From positions 5,894-15,309 of the forward strand of contig DMZT01000083.1 of the NCBI GenBank assembly GCA_003484865.1: 9,416 nucleotides of DNA, in the 5' to 3' direction. Positions 1-5,752 of the stretch are shown here, one piece after another. The notes beneath the pieces are model-generated. The model saw nothing but the letters and a program-made list of their open reading frames with translations, was not told the origin of the DNA and made no database searches. The number at the start of each line of letters is the position of its first letter. Within the stretch, counting starts at the first letter, position 1. The stretch is from Stenotrophomonas sp. Its GTDB lineage: Bacteria; Pseudomonadota; Gammaproteobacteria; Xanthomonadales; Xanthomonadaceae. A program made the translations under genes and the position numbers.

Positions 1-954
1 ATCGGGCATCTGGCCGATCCAGTTGAGCATGCAGGCATGGCCCAGCATCCGCGTATCGCCCAGCGGCAGGCCGAGCACGGCGCGCAGATGGTTCTCGAAC
101 TGCGAGGTCTCGCTGCCTTCGATGGTCCAGTGGCCAGAGTTGTGCACGCGCGGTGCCATCTCGTTGGCCAGCAGTTCATCGCCGCGGCAGAACAGTTCGA
201 GCGCGAACACGCCGACATAGTCCAGGCGCTCGGCCAGCGTACGTGCGTAGCCGATGGCCGCCTCGTGCTGGAGCGCCGGCAGCTGCGCCGGGGCCAGGCT
301 GGCCGAAAGCACCCCGTTGACGTGCCAGTTGCCGGTGATCGGCCAGGCGCGGAACTCGCCATCCTGCCCGCGGACCGCCACCACGCTGACCTCGCGATCA
401 AAGGCGACGAAGCCTTCCAGAATCAGGCCGGTCTTCTCGACCTGGCTGCCGAGGGTGTCCCAGGCAGCGTCGATGTCGGCCGCGCTGCGGATCCGGAACT
501 GGCCCTTGCCGTCATAGCCCAGCCGGCGGGTCTTGACGATGCAGGGCATGCCGAACTCGGCGACCTTGGCCGCCAGTTCGTCGCGGCTGCGGATATCGGC
601 GAAGGGCGGCAGCGGGATGCCCAGCGACTGGAACAGGGTCTTCTCGCTGAGCCGATCCTGGGCCACGGCCAGCGCATCCGGATTGGGATACACCGGCACG
701 CGCTCGGCCAGGAACTTGGCGCTGCGCGCCGGCACGTTCTCGAAATCGAAGGTCACCACGTCCACGCGGGCGGCGAACGCGGCCAGGGCCGCCTCATCCT
801 CGAACGCGGCCACCTGCAGCGGTGCCACCTGGGCACCACAGGCATCGGCGGCCGGGTCGAACAGCTCGAAGCGCAGCCCCATCGGCGCACCGGCCAGGAC
901 CATCATGCGGGCAAGCTGACCGCCGCCCAGAATGCCAACGGTCCTGGGGGTCAT
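1..954 (-). CDS. purK: PurK, N5-carboxyaminoimidazole ribonucleotide synthetase (partial, C-terminus outside window)
   Basis: ATP-grasp enzyme that uses ATP and bicarbonate to carboxylate aminoimidazole ribonucleotide (AIR) to N5-CAIR in cytoplasmic de novo purine synthesis. The frame starts with ATG at 954 and stays open for 318 codons to the left edge. PurK proteins are usually about 360-390 residues, so roughly the last 50-70 are missing. Visible marks are the N-terminal nucleotide-fold motif [12 protein letters not shown] at residues 7-18, the ATP-grasp lysine and glycine-rich loop [13 protein letters not shown] at 140-152, Glu180 before GFV in the ATP-binding region, and the family signature [14 protein letters not shown] at 264-277. 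A typical late stretch (GLPLGD, then MLNWIGQMP) lies at 295-317. Its ATG overlaps the purE TGA in an ATGA, so the two are almost certainly co-transcribed and translationally coupled. No frameshift or missing catalytic residue is seen. Confidence 0.97.
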   Translation of the reverse strand, partial: MTPRTVGILGGGQLARMMVLAGAPMGLRFELFDPAADACGAQVAPLQVAAFEDEAALAAFAARVDVVTFDFENVPARSAKFLAERVPVYPNPDALAVAQDRLSEKTLFQSLGIPLPPFADIRSRDELAAKVAEFGMPCIVKTRRLGYDGKGQFRIRSAADIDAAWDTLGSQVEKTGLILEGFVAFDREVSVVAVRGQDGEFRAWPITGNWHVNGVLSASLAPAQLPALQHEAAIGYARTLAERLDYVGVFALELFCRGDELLANEMAPRVHNSGHWTIEGSETSQFENHLRAVLGLPLGDTRMLGHACMLNWIGQMPD

Positions 955-1454
955 TGACGCGGGTCGTCGTGGGCCATGACGTCTTCGGTCTGGCGGGCGC
1001 GGAAGGCCTCGAGCGCTTCGCCGATCGCCGGCTGGTCCGAGGCCAGCATGGCGGCTGCGAACAACGCCGCGTTGGAGGCGCCGGCGTTGCCGATGGCGAA
1101 GGTGGCGACCGGAATACCGGCCGGCATCTGCACGATCGAGAGCAGCGAATCCATGCCGTTCAGGGCTTTGGACTGCACCGGCACGCCCAGCACCGGCACG
1201 GCGGTCTTGGCGGCGATCATGCCCGGCAGGTGCGCGGCCCCGCCGGCACCGGCGATGATCGCGCGCAGGCCACGCTGGCCCGCCTGCTCGGCGTAGGTGA
1301 ACAGCACGTCCGGCGTGCGATGCGCCGAGACCACTTTCACTTCATAGGGAACGCCCAGCGAATCCAGCTTCTGGGCGGCGTGCTGCATGGTTTCCCAATC
1401 CGAGCGGGATCCCATGACGATGCCGACGAGCGGCGCGGTTTGGTTGAGGGTCAT
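951..1454 (-). CDS. purE: PurE, N5-CAIR mutase (class I)
   Basis: Cytoplasmic enzyme that rearranges N5-CAIR, the PurK product, to CAIR in purine synthesis. It has 167 residues, as usual for the bacterial mutase. The phosphate-binding motif [10 protein letters not shown] is at 11-20, SAHRTP at 43-48 with the catalytic His45, the glycine-rich [10 protein letters not shown] at 70-79, VPVQS at 91-95, and the C-terminal [12 protein letters not shown] at 122-133. The ATG at 1454 is supported by an AGGTGA ribosome-binding site (1461-1466 on the plus strand, read in reverse) six bases upstream. It is the first gene of a purE-purK operon, its TGA overlapping the purK ATG by 4 bases. It is transcribed divergently from the Trm112-like gene across 59 bases that hold promoter-like sequences. 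All family motifs are intact. Confidence 0.98.
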   Translation of the reverse strand: MTLNQTAPLVGIVMGSRSDWETMQHAAQKLDSLGVPYEVKVVSAHRTPDVLFTYAEQAGQRGLRAIIAGAGGAAHLPGMIAAKTAVPVLGVPVQSKALNGMDSLLSIVQMPAGIPVATFAIGNAGASNAALFAAAMLASDQPAIGEALEAFRARQTEDVMAHDDPRQ

Positions 1455-1472
1455 TGGCCGTCACCTGCCTTA

Positions 1473-1507
1473 AAGACGTATTCTAGCCGTCTTCCACGCA
1501 AGACGAA
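1473..1507. promoter_or_regulatory. Divergent purE / Trm112-nadC promoter region with dyad repeats
   Basis: This 59-base gap must hold the start signals of both divergent units. A -10-like TAGAAT for purE reads on the minus strand at 1485-1480, and overlaps a plus-strand TATTCT at 1479-1484. Candidate -35 boxes are poor: minus TTCGTC at 1507-1502 with a 16-base spacer, and plus TTGGCC at 1454-1459 with a 19-base spacer. The hexamer AAGACG occurs at 1473-1478 and 1500-1505, and its complement CGTCTT at 1488-1493. One dyad therefore encloses both -10 boxes and a second shares its right arm. The promoter assignment is inference. The repeats are seen directly. They do not match the PurR operator of enteric bacteria. 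Confidence 0.4.
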
Positions 1508-1513
1508 GAATCC

Positions 1514-1783
1514 ATGGATCGCAAGCTGCTCGACCTCCTGTGCTCGCCCGATACGCGCCAGCCCCTGTCCCTGCTCGACGCCACCGGCCTGGACGCGCTC
1601 AACCGCGCGATCGGCAGCGGTGCCGTGCTCAAGGCCGATGGCAGCCCGCAGGCGCAGACGCTGCGCGAGGCCCTGCTGACCCGCGACCGCAAGCAGGTGT
1701 TCCGCGTGGACGACGGCATCCCGGTGCTGCTGGCCGAAGAGGCCATCGCCACCGCCCAGATCGCCGATTTCCCGGAAAAATGA
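1514..1783 (+). CDS. Trm112-like (YcaR/UPF0434-type) small protein lacking the zinc cysteines
   Basis: An 89-residue protein. Its start LLDLLCSPDTRQPL (residues 5-18) and the end motif DGIPVLL (67-73) match the Trm112/YcaR family, whose members act as small partner proteins for methyltransferases in eukaryotes and archaea. The bacterial role is unclear. It is about 30 residues longer than E. coli YcaR (about 60), with the extra length at roughly 21-61 between the two conserved ends. Only one cysteine, Cys10, is present: the usual CPxC-type zinc pair reads CSPD, so zinc binding as in YcaR is unlikely. The start at 1514 has only a weak purine stretch (GACGAAGAA) upstream. The TGA overlaps the nadC ATG by 4 bases, so it is the upstream member of a coupled pair. 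No function can be read from the sequence alone. Confidence 0.85.
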   Translation: MDRKLLDLLCSPDTRQPLSLLDATGLDALNRAIGSGAVLKADGSPQAQTLREALLTRDRKQVFRVDDGIPVLLAEEAIATAQIADFPEK

Positions 1784-2637
1784 GCCACCTCCCCGTGCCG
1801 GCCCCCGAGGCCGCCCTGGTGGCCGCCGATGTGGCCCGTGCGCTGGCCGAGGACATCGGCAGCGGTGATGTCACCGCCGCCCTGCTTCCGGACCGCCCCG
1901 ACAGCGCCTACCTGCTGTGCAAGCAGGACGCGGTGATCGCCGGCCGCCCGTGGTTCGATGCGACCCACCGGGCACTCGATCCGGAGGTCAGGATCGAGTG
2001 GCGCGTGGCCGAGGGCGACCGCGTCGCCGCCGGCACGGTGCTGGCGCTGCTGCAAGGCCGCAACCGCAGCCTGGTGAGCGCCGAGCGGACCTCGTTGAAC
2101 TTCCTGCAGACGCTGTCCGGCACGGCGACCACCACCGCGCAGTACGTCGCGGCCGTGGCCGGTACCGGCGCGCGGATCCTGGACACCCGCAAGACCCTGC
2201 CCGGCCTGCGCGTGGCGCAGAAATACGCGGTGCGCTGCGGCGGCGGTGACAACCATCGCCTGGGCCTGTTCGACACGGTGATGCTCAAGGAAAACCACAT
2301 CCGCGCGGCCGGCTCGCTGACCGCTGCGGTGCTGGCGGCGCGTGCGCAGTGGCCGGCGTTGCCGCTGGTGGTCGAGGTCGAAGACCTGGACCAGCTGCGC
2401 GAGGCGCTGGCGGTGGGCTGCACCCGCATCCTGATCGACGATTTCGATGCCGCCACGCGGCGCGAGGCCGTGCGCATCGCGGCCGGGCGGATTCCGCTGG
2501 AGGTGTCCGGCAGTGTCGGCCTGGACGGCCTGCGCGCGATCGCCGAGGACGGCGTGGACTGCATTTCCATCGGCGGGCTGACCAAGCATGTGCAGGCAAT
2601 CGACCTGTCATTGAAACTGGGTCCGCCCCCGGGCTGA
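1780..2637 (+). CDS. nadC: NadC, nicotinate-nucleotide pyrophosphorylase (carboxylating) / quinolinate phosphoribosyltransferase
   Basis: Cytoplasmic enzyme of de novo NAD synthesis. It joins quinolinate and PRPP to give nicotinate mononucleotide, CO2 and pyrophosphate. It has 285 residues, close to the roughly 290 usual for the family. The N-terminal part carries EDIGSGDVT (24-32), which is typical of NadC. The barrel domain carries ERTSLNFLQTLSG (102-114), DTRKTLPGLR (135-144, quinolinate and PRPP contacts), HRLGLFDTVMLKENH (159-173, with the conserved Lys170, Glu171, His173), SGSVG (243-247, phosphate binding) and ISIGGLTKH (262-270). The start at 1780 is fixed by the ATGA overlap with the upstream Trm112-like gene. 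There is no strong Shine-Dalgarno of its own, which suggests translational coupling. Longer in-frame starts would run far into the preceding gene and were not used. Confidence 0.97.
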   Translation: MSHLPVPAPEAALVAADVARALAEDIGSGDVTAALLPDRPDSAYLLCKQDAVIAGRPWFDATHRALDPEVRIEWRVAEGDRVAAGTVLALLQGRNRSLVSAERTSLNFLQTLSGTATTTAQYVAAVAGTGARILDTRKTLPGLRVAQKYAVRCGGGDNHRLGLFDTVMLKENHIRAAGSLTAAVLAARAQWPALPLVVEVEDLDQLREALAVGCTRILIDDFDAATRREAVRIAAGRIPLEVSGSVGLDGLRAIAEDGVDCISIGGLTKHVQAIDLSLKLGPPPG

Positions 2638-2644
2638 GGCGCGC

Positions 2645-2700
2645 GTGTCGATCAACGGTCGACACCTGCCGGGCTGGTAGCGCACGACCGTTGGTCGCGC
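2645..2700. repeat. Pair of SMAG/REP-like hairpins downstream of nadC
   Basis: Two small hairpins stand 12 bases apart just after the nadC stop. The first, 2645-2665, has a perfect 7-bp stem (GTGTCGA / TCGACAC) around a 7-base loop. Its reverse complement contains GACCGTTGATCG, close to the core GACCGTTGGTCG of the other copies here, so it looks like a degenerate minus-oriented copy. The second, 2677-2700, begins with GTAG and has the stem CGACC-GTT-GGTCG, flanked by GCG/CGC. Family membership (SMAG) is inferred from the GTAG head and stem-loop form. The position after a stop codon fits RNA end protection or weak termination, but no T-run follows. Confidence 0.7.
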
Positions 2701-2729
2701 GGCGTCGGCGCGCGGTGTTCACGGGATCG

Positions 2730-2744
2730 GCAGACCGGGTCTGC
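2730..2744. promoter_or_regulatory. 15-bp perfect palindrome in the DUF2272 gene leader
   Basis: GCAGACC-G-GGTCTGC is a perfect inverted repeat with a one-base centre, ending 33 bases before the ATG at 2778. It does not share the GTAG head or the core of the neighbouring SMAG-like hairpins. It could be an operator or a short hairpin in the messenger. No regulator is identifiable and the role is inference. Confidence 0.35.
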
Positions 2745-2777
2745 GAGGCTTGCCCTGCCCCCACCCGGAGAGCGCGT

Positions 2778-3905
2778 ATGCGCCCCTTGTTCCTGCTTGC
2801 ATGTCTGTCGCCGCTGGCGACGCTGCTGCCGGCCACCGCATCCGCGGCCGAGGTCTGCGACATCCCACCCCGGTTCGGGCTGAGCCCGCTGGCCGTGGCC
2901 ATCGTGCAGACCGCCTGCAACGAACACCGCCTCTGGTACCGCCCCTTCATCGACCGCGATGGCCGCGCGGCCAGCCTCAGCGTGACCGAAGCCGAGGACG
3001 TCCACCTGGCCGACAACGGCCTCGTCGCGTGGCAGCGGGTGGTCGGCTACTGGCGGCAGAGCGGCACGTTGTCGCCGATGGGCAGCCAGCCCGGCGCATC
3101 GAGCTGCCTGGCCCCACCGGGCACGCGCTACACCGATAGCGACTGCCGTGCATTCCTGATAGACAACCCGTGGTCGGCCGCCTTCATTTCCTGGGTGATG
3201 ACCCGCGCCTCGGTACCCGGCTTTACCCGCTCGCCCCGACACATCGACTACATCCGCGCTGCCTACCAGAACAGCGGGCCCTACCGGATGACCGACCCGG
3301 CGCAGGAGAAACCCGCGCCCGGCGACCTGCTGTGCTACCTGCGCGACCGCCGCGAGACCCTGAGCTACAGCGGGCTGGTGCAGTCGCTGGGCAGCGGCGC
3401 GGTGACGCACTGGAAATCGCACTGCGAAGTGGTGATCGCGGCCAACATGGGCGGCGACCGCACGCTGTATCTGATCGGCGGCAACGTCATGAACACCGTG
3501 GCGTTGCGCAAACTGTCGCTGGACCGCAGCGGCCGGATCGAGCTGCCTCCCGCGAAGGCCGGTGCAGGCGATGGGGTGGATCTGGGCTGCACGCCGGGCC
3601 GCGAAGAGGAATGCAGCTTCAATCGCCAGGATTGGGCCGCACTGCTGAAGCTGGTGGCGACCGCGCCGGCGACGGTGCCGATGGGAACTCCGGACCCGGC
3701 GACCCTGCCCGCTCCCGGCGTGACGGCACCGCCGATGGCGGCTCCGGCTTCCCAGGCACCGATGCGAGCGCCCATCGTGGTGCCGCCCCGTCCGCCGGTC
3801 CCGAGCGCGAACCCGGTTCCGGCCCCGCCGGCGAGCCCGACTCGGACGCCGACACCCACACCGACACCGATACCCGTCCCGCCACCGCCACCGCGCACGC
3901 CCTGA
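2778..3905 (+). CDS. Secreted DUF2272 family protein with proline-rich C-terminal tail
   Basis: A 375-residue protein with a Sec signal peptide (hydrophobic 4-19, likely cleavage after ATASA at 19-23), so it is probably periplasmic. I place residues about 27-300 in DUF2272 from NPWSAAFISWVM (130-141), HIDYI (155-159), PGDLLCY (181-187) and SHCEVV (214-219). LIGGNVMNTV (232-241) resembles the GGNQ-type strand of CHAP-like amidases. The first motif mirrors the PWCAAFV nucleophile segment of those enzymes, but with Ser133 in place of cysteine. Residues 302-375 form a low-complexity tail rich in Pro, Ala and Thr, with TPTPTPTP at 357-364, which may span or bind the cell wall. A GGAG ribosome-binding site (2767-2770) lies seven bases before the ATG. 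It follows nadC by 140 bases. A cell-wall-related role is inferred; no activity can be assigned. Confidence 0.8.
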   Translation: MRPLFLLACLSPLATLLPATASAAEVCDIPPRFGLSPLAVAIVQTACNEHRLWYRPFIDRDGRAASLSVTEAEDVHLADNGLVAWQRVVGYWRQSGTLSPMGSQPGASSCLAPPGTRYTDSDCRAFLIDNPWSAAFISWVMTRASVPGFTRSPRHIDYIRAAYQNSGPYRMTDPAQEKPAPGDLLCYLRDRRETLSYSGLVQSLGSGAVTHWKSHCEVVIAANMGGDRTLYLIGGNVMNTVALRKLSLDRSGRIELPPAKAGAGDGVDLGCTPGREEECSFNRQDWAALLKLVATAPATVPMGTPDPATLPAPGVTAPPMAAPASQAPMRAPIVVPPRPPVPSANPVPAPPASPTRTPTPTPTPIPVPPPPPRTP

Positions 3906-3913
3906 TCACGATC

Positions 3914-3935
3914 GCGCGGATGGCTTGATCCGCGC
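3914..3935 (+). terminator. Possible hairpin terminator after the DUF2272 gene
   Basis: A perfect 8-bp stem (GCGCGGAT 3914-3921 / ATCCGCGC 3928-3935) with a six-base loop starts 9 bases after the stop codon. It is GC-rich and well placed, but no uridine tract follows (the next bases are CGCATTCG). It could be an inefficient terminator or an RNA-stabilising hairpin. Confidence 0.35.
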
Positions 3936-3989
3936 CGCATTCGTCGCCATCTTGGGAGGACCGACCTCCCTGACCGCGCCGAGTCACCG

Positions 3990-4346
3990 ATGCCCAGTTT
4001 GATCCTGTTGATGATTGCCGGCGCGTTTGCCTACGCCTTCTGGAATTCTTCGCGTGCCGCCGCCGAACGTGCAGGCGTGCTCGGGCGCAATGCCTGCCGC
4101 GCTGCCGATGTGCAGTGGCTGGACCAGAGCGCGCACGCCACCGGCCTGCGCGTATGCCGCAAGGAGAACGGTTGGCTGGGCTGGGAGCGCACCTTCAAGT
4201 TCGAGTACTCGCACGATGGCGTGGACCGCCACAGCGGGCGCATGGTGCTGCGCGGTGATCAGCTGATCACGTTCGTGGGGCCGTCGGCGGCGCGGATCAG
4301 TGAGATCCGCCGCGATATCGATACACGGGATGCCGAAGACGTCTGA
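3990..4346 (+). CDS. DUF3301 family membrane-anchored small protein
   Basis: A 118-residue protein of unknown function. The N-terminus (residues 3-18, LILLMIAGAFAYAFWN) is one hydrophobic segment that probably anchors it in the inner membrane. It is followed by the amphipathic, alanine-rich stretch SRAAAERAG (21-29) and a C-terminal soluble domain. The features I associate with DUF3301 are the short membrane anchor ending in an FWN-type motif, CRAADVQWLDQS (36-47), and the aromatic strand region GWLGWERTFKFEYS (61-74). The length suits the family. The ribosome-binding site is weak (CGAG about six bases before the ATG), and a hairpin lies just upstream. It is 84 bases after the DUF2272 gene on the same strand and faces sspB. 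No catalytic motif is seen. Confidence 0.8.
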   Translation: MPSLILLMIAGAFAYAFWNSSRAAAERAGVLGRNACRAADVQWLDQSAHATGLRVCRKENGWLGWERTFKFEYSHDGVDRHSGRMVLRGDQLITFVGPSAARISEIRRDIDTRDAEDV

Positions 4347-4347
4347 G

Positions 4348-4465
4348 CCCGGTAGAGCCGACCGTTGGTCGGCTGCTCTCTACGGACATCCAAGGCAACC
4401 GACCCACGGCAGCCGACCAACAGCAGCCAACCAACCGCAGCCGACCAACGGTCGGCTCTACCGGG
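4348..4465. repeat. Inverted SMAG pair enclosing a 14-bp tandem array
   Basis: A 27-bp sequence at 4348-4374 recurs as a perfect reverse complement at 4439-4465. Each copy holds a GTAG head (4352-4355; CTAC at 4458-4461 in the reverse copy) and an 8-bp stem with a GTT or AAC loop (AGCCGACC-GTT-GGTCGGCT). CTCTAC at 4378-4383 can also pair with GTAGAG at 4352-4357. The 64 bases between the two copies are largely a short tandem repeat, described separately. The pair lies between the convergent DUF3301 and sspB genes, where a symmetrical hairpin in either transcript could help end or protect both messages. The SMAG family name is by resemblance; the repeat structure is read directly. Confidence 0.85.
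4395..4450. repeat. Four tandem copies of a 14-bp unit derived from a SMAG arm
   Basis: Units start at 4395, 4409, 4423 and 4437 with exact 14-base spacing. Their consensus is GCAGCCGACCAACG; the copies differ from it at 3, 1, 2 and 0 positions in that order. The last unit is itself the left half of the reverse-oriented SMAG element. The exact consensus also occurs reversed in the left element at 4363-4376. This suggests that one hairpin arm was amplified, for example by polymerase slippage. Confidence 0.8.
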
Positions 4466-4489
4466 TCGGTGTCGTGGATCCCCAATGAA

Positions 4490-4511
4490 ATGGCCGCCTT
4501 GCGGCGGCCAT
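4490..4511 (-). terminator. Terminator hairpin after sspB
   Basis: Read on the minus strand, a perfect 9-bp stem ATGGCCGCC / GGCGGCCAT with a four-base GCAA loop begins 8 bases past the sspB stop codon (TAA at 4522-4520). It is followed by TTCATT, giving a short T-rich run. The position and stability fit an intrinsic terminator for the sspA-sspB transcript. It may also act on the opposing DUF3301 message, which would run into it after the SMAG pair. Confidence 0.65.
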
Positions 4512-4519
4512 GGTGGGTC

Positions 4520-4963
4520 TTATTTGACCACCCGCAGATGCGGGCGACCGCTGGGCTTGGGCGGTGCATCGTCCGGCGGGGTCGGTGAATCGTCCGGCGG
4601 CAGCGCATCGTCCGGACCCGGCTCATGGCCCGGGATGTCATCCGGCAGCGCCATGCCCTGCCCCGTCTCGCGGGCGTACACGGCCAGCACGGCCGAGATC
4701 GGCACCTGCACCGGGTAGCTGGTGCCGGAGAAGCGGGCCGAGAAGCTCACGCTGTCATTGTCGATATGCAGGCGCACCACGGCGCGCTCGGCGATGTTCA
4801 GGACGACGCGGCCGTCCTTGACCGCGCTCTGCGGCACCTGCACGCCAGGCATGCCGGCGTCGACCAGGATATGCGGCGTCAGGTCGTTGTCATTGATCCA
4901 TTCCACCAAGGCCCGCAACAGGTACGGACGGTGGCTGGTCATGCGAAAAGTGTCTTCAGTCAT
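4520..4963 (-). CDS. sspB: SspB, ClpXP adaptor (stringent starvation protein B)
   Basis: Adaptor that binds ssrA-tagged peptides from stalled ribosomes and tethers them to ClpX for degradation in the cytoplasm. The 147-residue frame holds the substrate-binding domain: HRPYLLRALVEWINDNDLTPH (11-31), PGVQVP (39-44), DGRVVLNIAERAV (50-62) and the strand-rich part to YARETG (96-101). A flexible Asp/Pro linker with four PDD units (from 107, 117, 123 and 130) follows, then the C-terminal ClpX-binding motif RPHLRVVK at 140-147. The start is uncertain. The ATG at 4963 is only 3 bases from a SMAG hairpin and has no Shine-Dalgarno. The internal ATG at 4942 (MTSHRPYLL) lines up better with E. coli SspB but has only a weak GAAG upstream. 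It lies 153 bases after sspA on the same strand. Confidence 0.95.
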   Translation of the reverse strand: MTEDTFRMTSHRPYLLRALVEWINDNDLTPHILVDAGMPGVQVPQSAVKDGRVVLNIAERAVVRLHIDNDSVSFSARFSGTSYPVQVPISAVLAVYARETGQGMALPDDIPGHEPGPDDALPPDDSPTPPDDAPPKPSGRPHLRVVK

Positions 4964-4966
4964 GTG

Positions 4967-4994
4967 GTAGAGCCGAGCCGTGCTCGGCTGCTCT
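4967..4994 (+). repeat. SMAG-like hairpin at the sspB start codon
   Basis: A GTAG head at 4967-4970 is followed by a perfect 7-bp stem AGCCGAG (4971-4977) / CTCGGCT (4983-4989) with a five-base loop, then GCTCT as in the copy at 4352. The loop-proximal bases differ from the other copies (GAGCCGTGCTC instead of GACCGTTGGTC), but the changes in both arms keep the stem paired. The element lies in the sspA-sspB gap, with its GTAG end 3 bases from the upstream sspB ATG. Confidence 0.75.
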
Positions 4995-5086
4995 TGATCC
5001 GGATTGCCTGATGCAAGTGTACGCGCCCGCCTACCCGCAGGTCAGCCATGGCGCGTACCGGCACCGCGATTTCGTTCAGTACACGG

Positions 5087-5106
5087 GTGTGCCGCATGCA
5101 GCACAC
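5087..5106. repeat. Small inverted repeat just downstream of sspA
   Basis: GTGTGC (5087-5092) and GCACAC (5101-5106) flank an eight-base GC-rich loop, 10 bases past the sspA stop on the minus strand. No T-run follows, so it is at most a weak terminator or processing hairpin between sspA and sspB. The rest of the 4995-5116 gap shows no gene and no clear promoter. Confidence 0.3.
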
Positions 5107-5116
5107 ATCCCGCCGA

Positions 5117-5752
5117 TCAGACCGGCAGATCGCGCAGTTTCTTTTCCTGGTCGGTCAGGCTGCGGATGAAGCCGGGGTGCCGGAAAATGCGGTTGCCATA
5201 GTCTTCGATGGACTTGCCATCCTTCGGCAGCGGCACGTCCAGTGCCTGAAGTCGCCAGATGATCGGCGCCATCGCGCAGTCGGCCAGGCTCATTTCCGGG
5301 TTGAGGAAGAACTTGCTGGCCTTGAACAACGGCACCGCGCTGGTCAGCAGTTCCTTGAGCCGTTTGCGCCCGGCCTCGGCCTGGGTCTTGTTGCCCAGCT
5401 GGATGGCCTGAACCTGCGGCACCCAGTCGTGTTCGATGCGCAACATCGCCAGGCGGATGCGGGCCCGCGAAAGCGGATCGACCGGCATCAGCGGCGGGTG
5501 CGGATAGCGCTCGTCCAGGTATTCGCTGACCACCGACGCCGCGTACAGCACCAGCTCGCGTTCCACCAGAGTGGGCACGGAGTGGTACGGATTGAGATCG
5601 ATGAGATCTTCGGGCGGGTTCTGCGGGTCGACCGGCACGGAGTCATAAGTGACGCCCTTGGCCGCCAATACCAGCCGCACGCGATGGCACAGCACATCGT
5701 CGTTCGAGGAAAACAGCGTCAGGGTATTCCGCATGCGTACGCTCGCCGCCAT
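5117..5752 (-). CDS. sspA: SspA, stringent starvation protein A (RNA polymerase-associated, GST fold)
   Basis: Glutathione-transferase-like protein that in E. coli binds RNA polymerase and alters transcription in starvation and stationary phase. It lacks transferase activity. The 211 residues match the 212 of E. coli SspA. The thioredoxin-like N-terminal domain starts with MRNTLTLFSS (7-16), with NPYHSVPTLVERELVLY at 54-70. The surface pocket Pro84-His85-Pro86, within ERYPHPPLMP, corresponds to the patch needed for function in E. coli. The helical C-terminal domain includes MSLADCAMAPIIWRL (154-168). I chose the ATG at 5752 because a GGAG ribosome-binding site lies six bases upstream and the protein then begins as in relatives. 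An earlier in-frame start at 5812 adds 20 residues that look like untranslated leader. It lies downstream of petC, beyond a long hairpin, and upstream of sspB. Confidence 0.96.
   Translation of the reverse strand: MAASVRMRNTLTLFSSNDDVLCHRVRLVLAAKGVTYDSVPVDPQNPPEDLIDLNPYHSVPTLVERELVLYAASVVSEYLDERYPHPPLMPVDPLSRARIRLAMLRIEHDWVPQVQAIQLGNKTQAEAGRKRLKELLTSAVPLFKASKFFLNPEMSLADCAMAPIIWRLQALDVPLPKDGKSIEDYGNRIFRHPGFIRSLTDQEKKLRDLPV

Noticed and set aside
37..957. Long plus-strand open frame opposite purK
   Set aside because: Its translation has no recognisable motif. The opposite strand has full PurK motifs and coupling to purE. GC-rich codon bias explains the open antisense frame.
1483..2589. Long minus-strand open frame opposite the Trm112-like gene and nadC
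   Set aside because: It is antisense to strong family matches and its composition (His, Gln, Arg, Gly-rich) is typical of a shadow frame.
4395..4450. CRISPR array
   Set aside because: The units are only 14 bases and directly adjacent, with no spacers and no cas genes.
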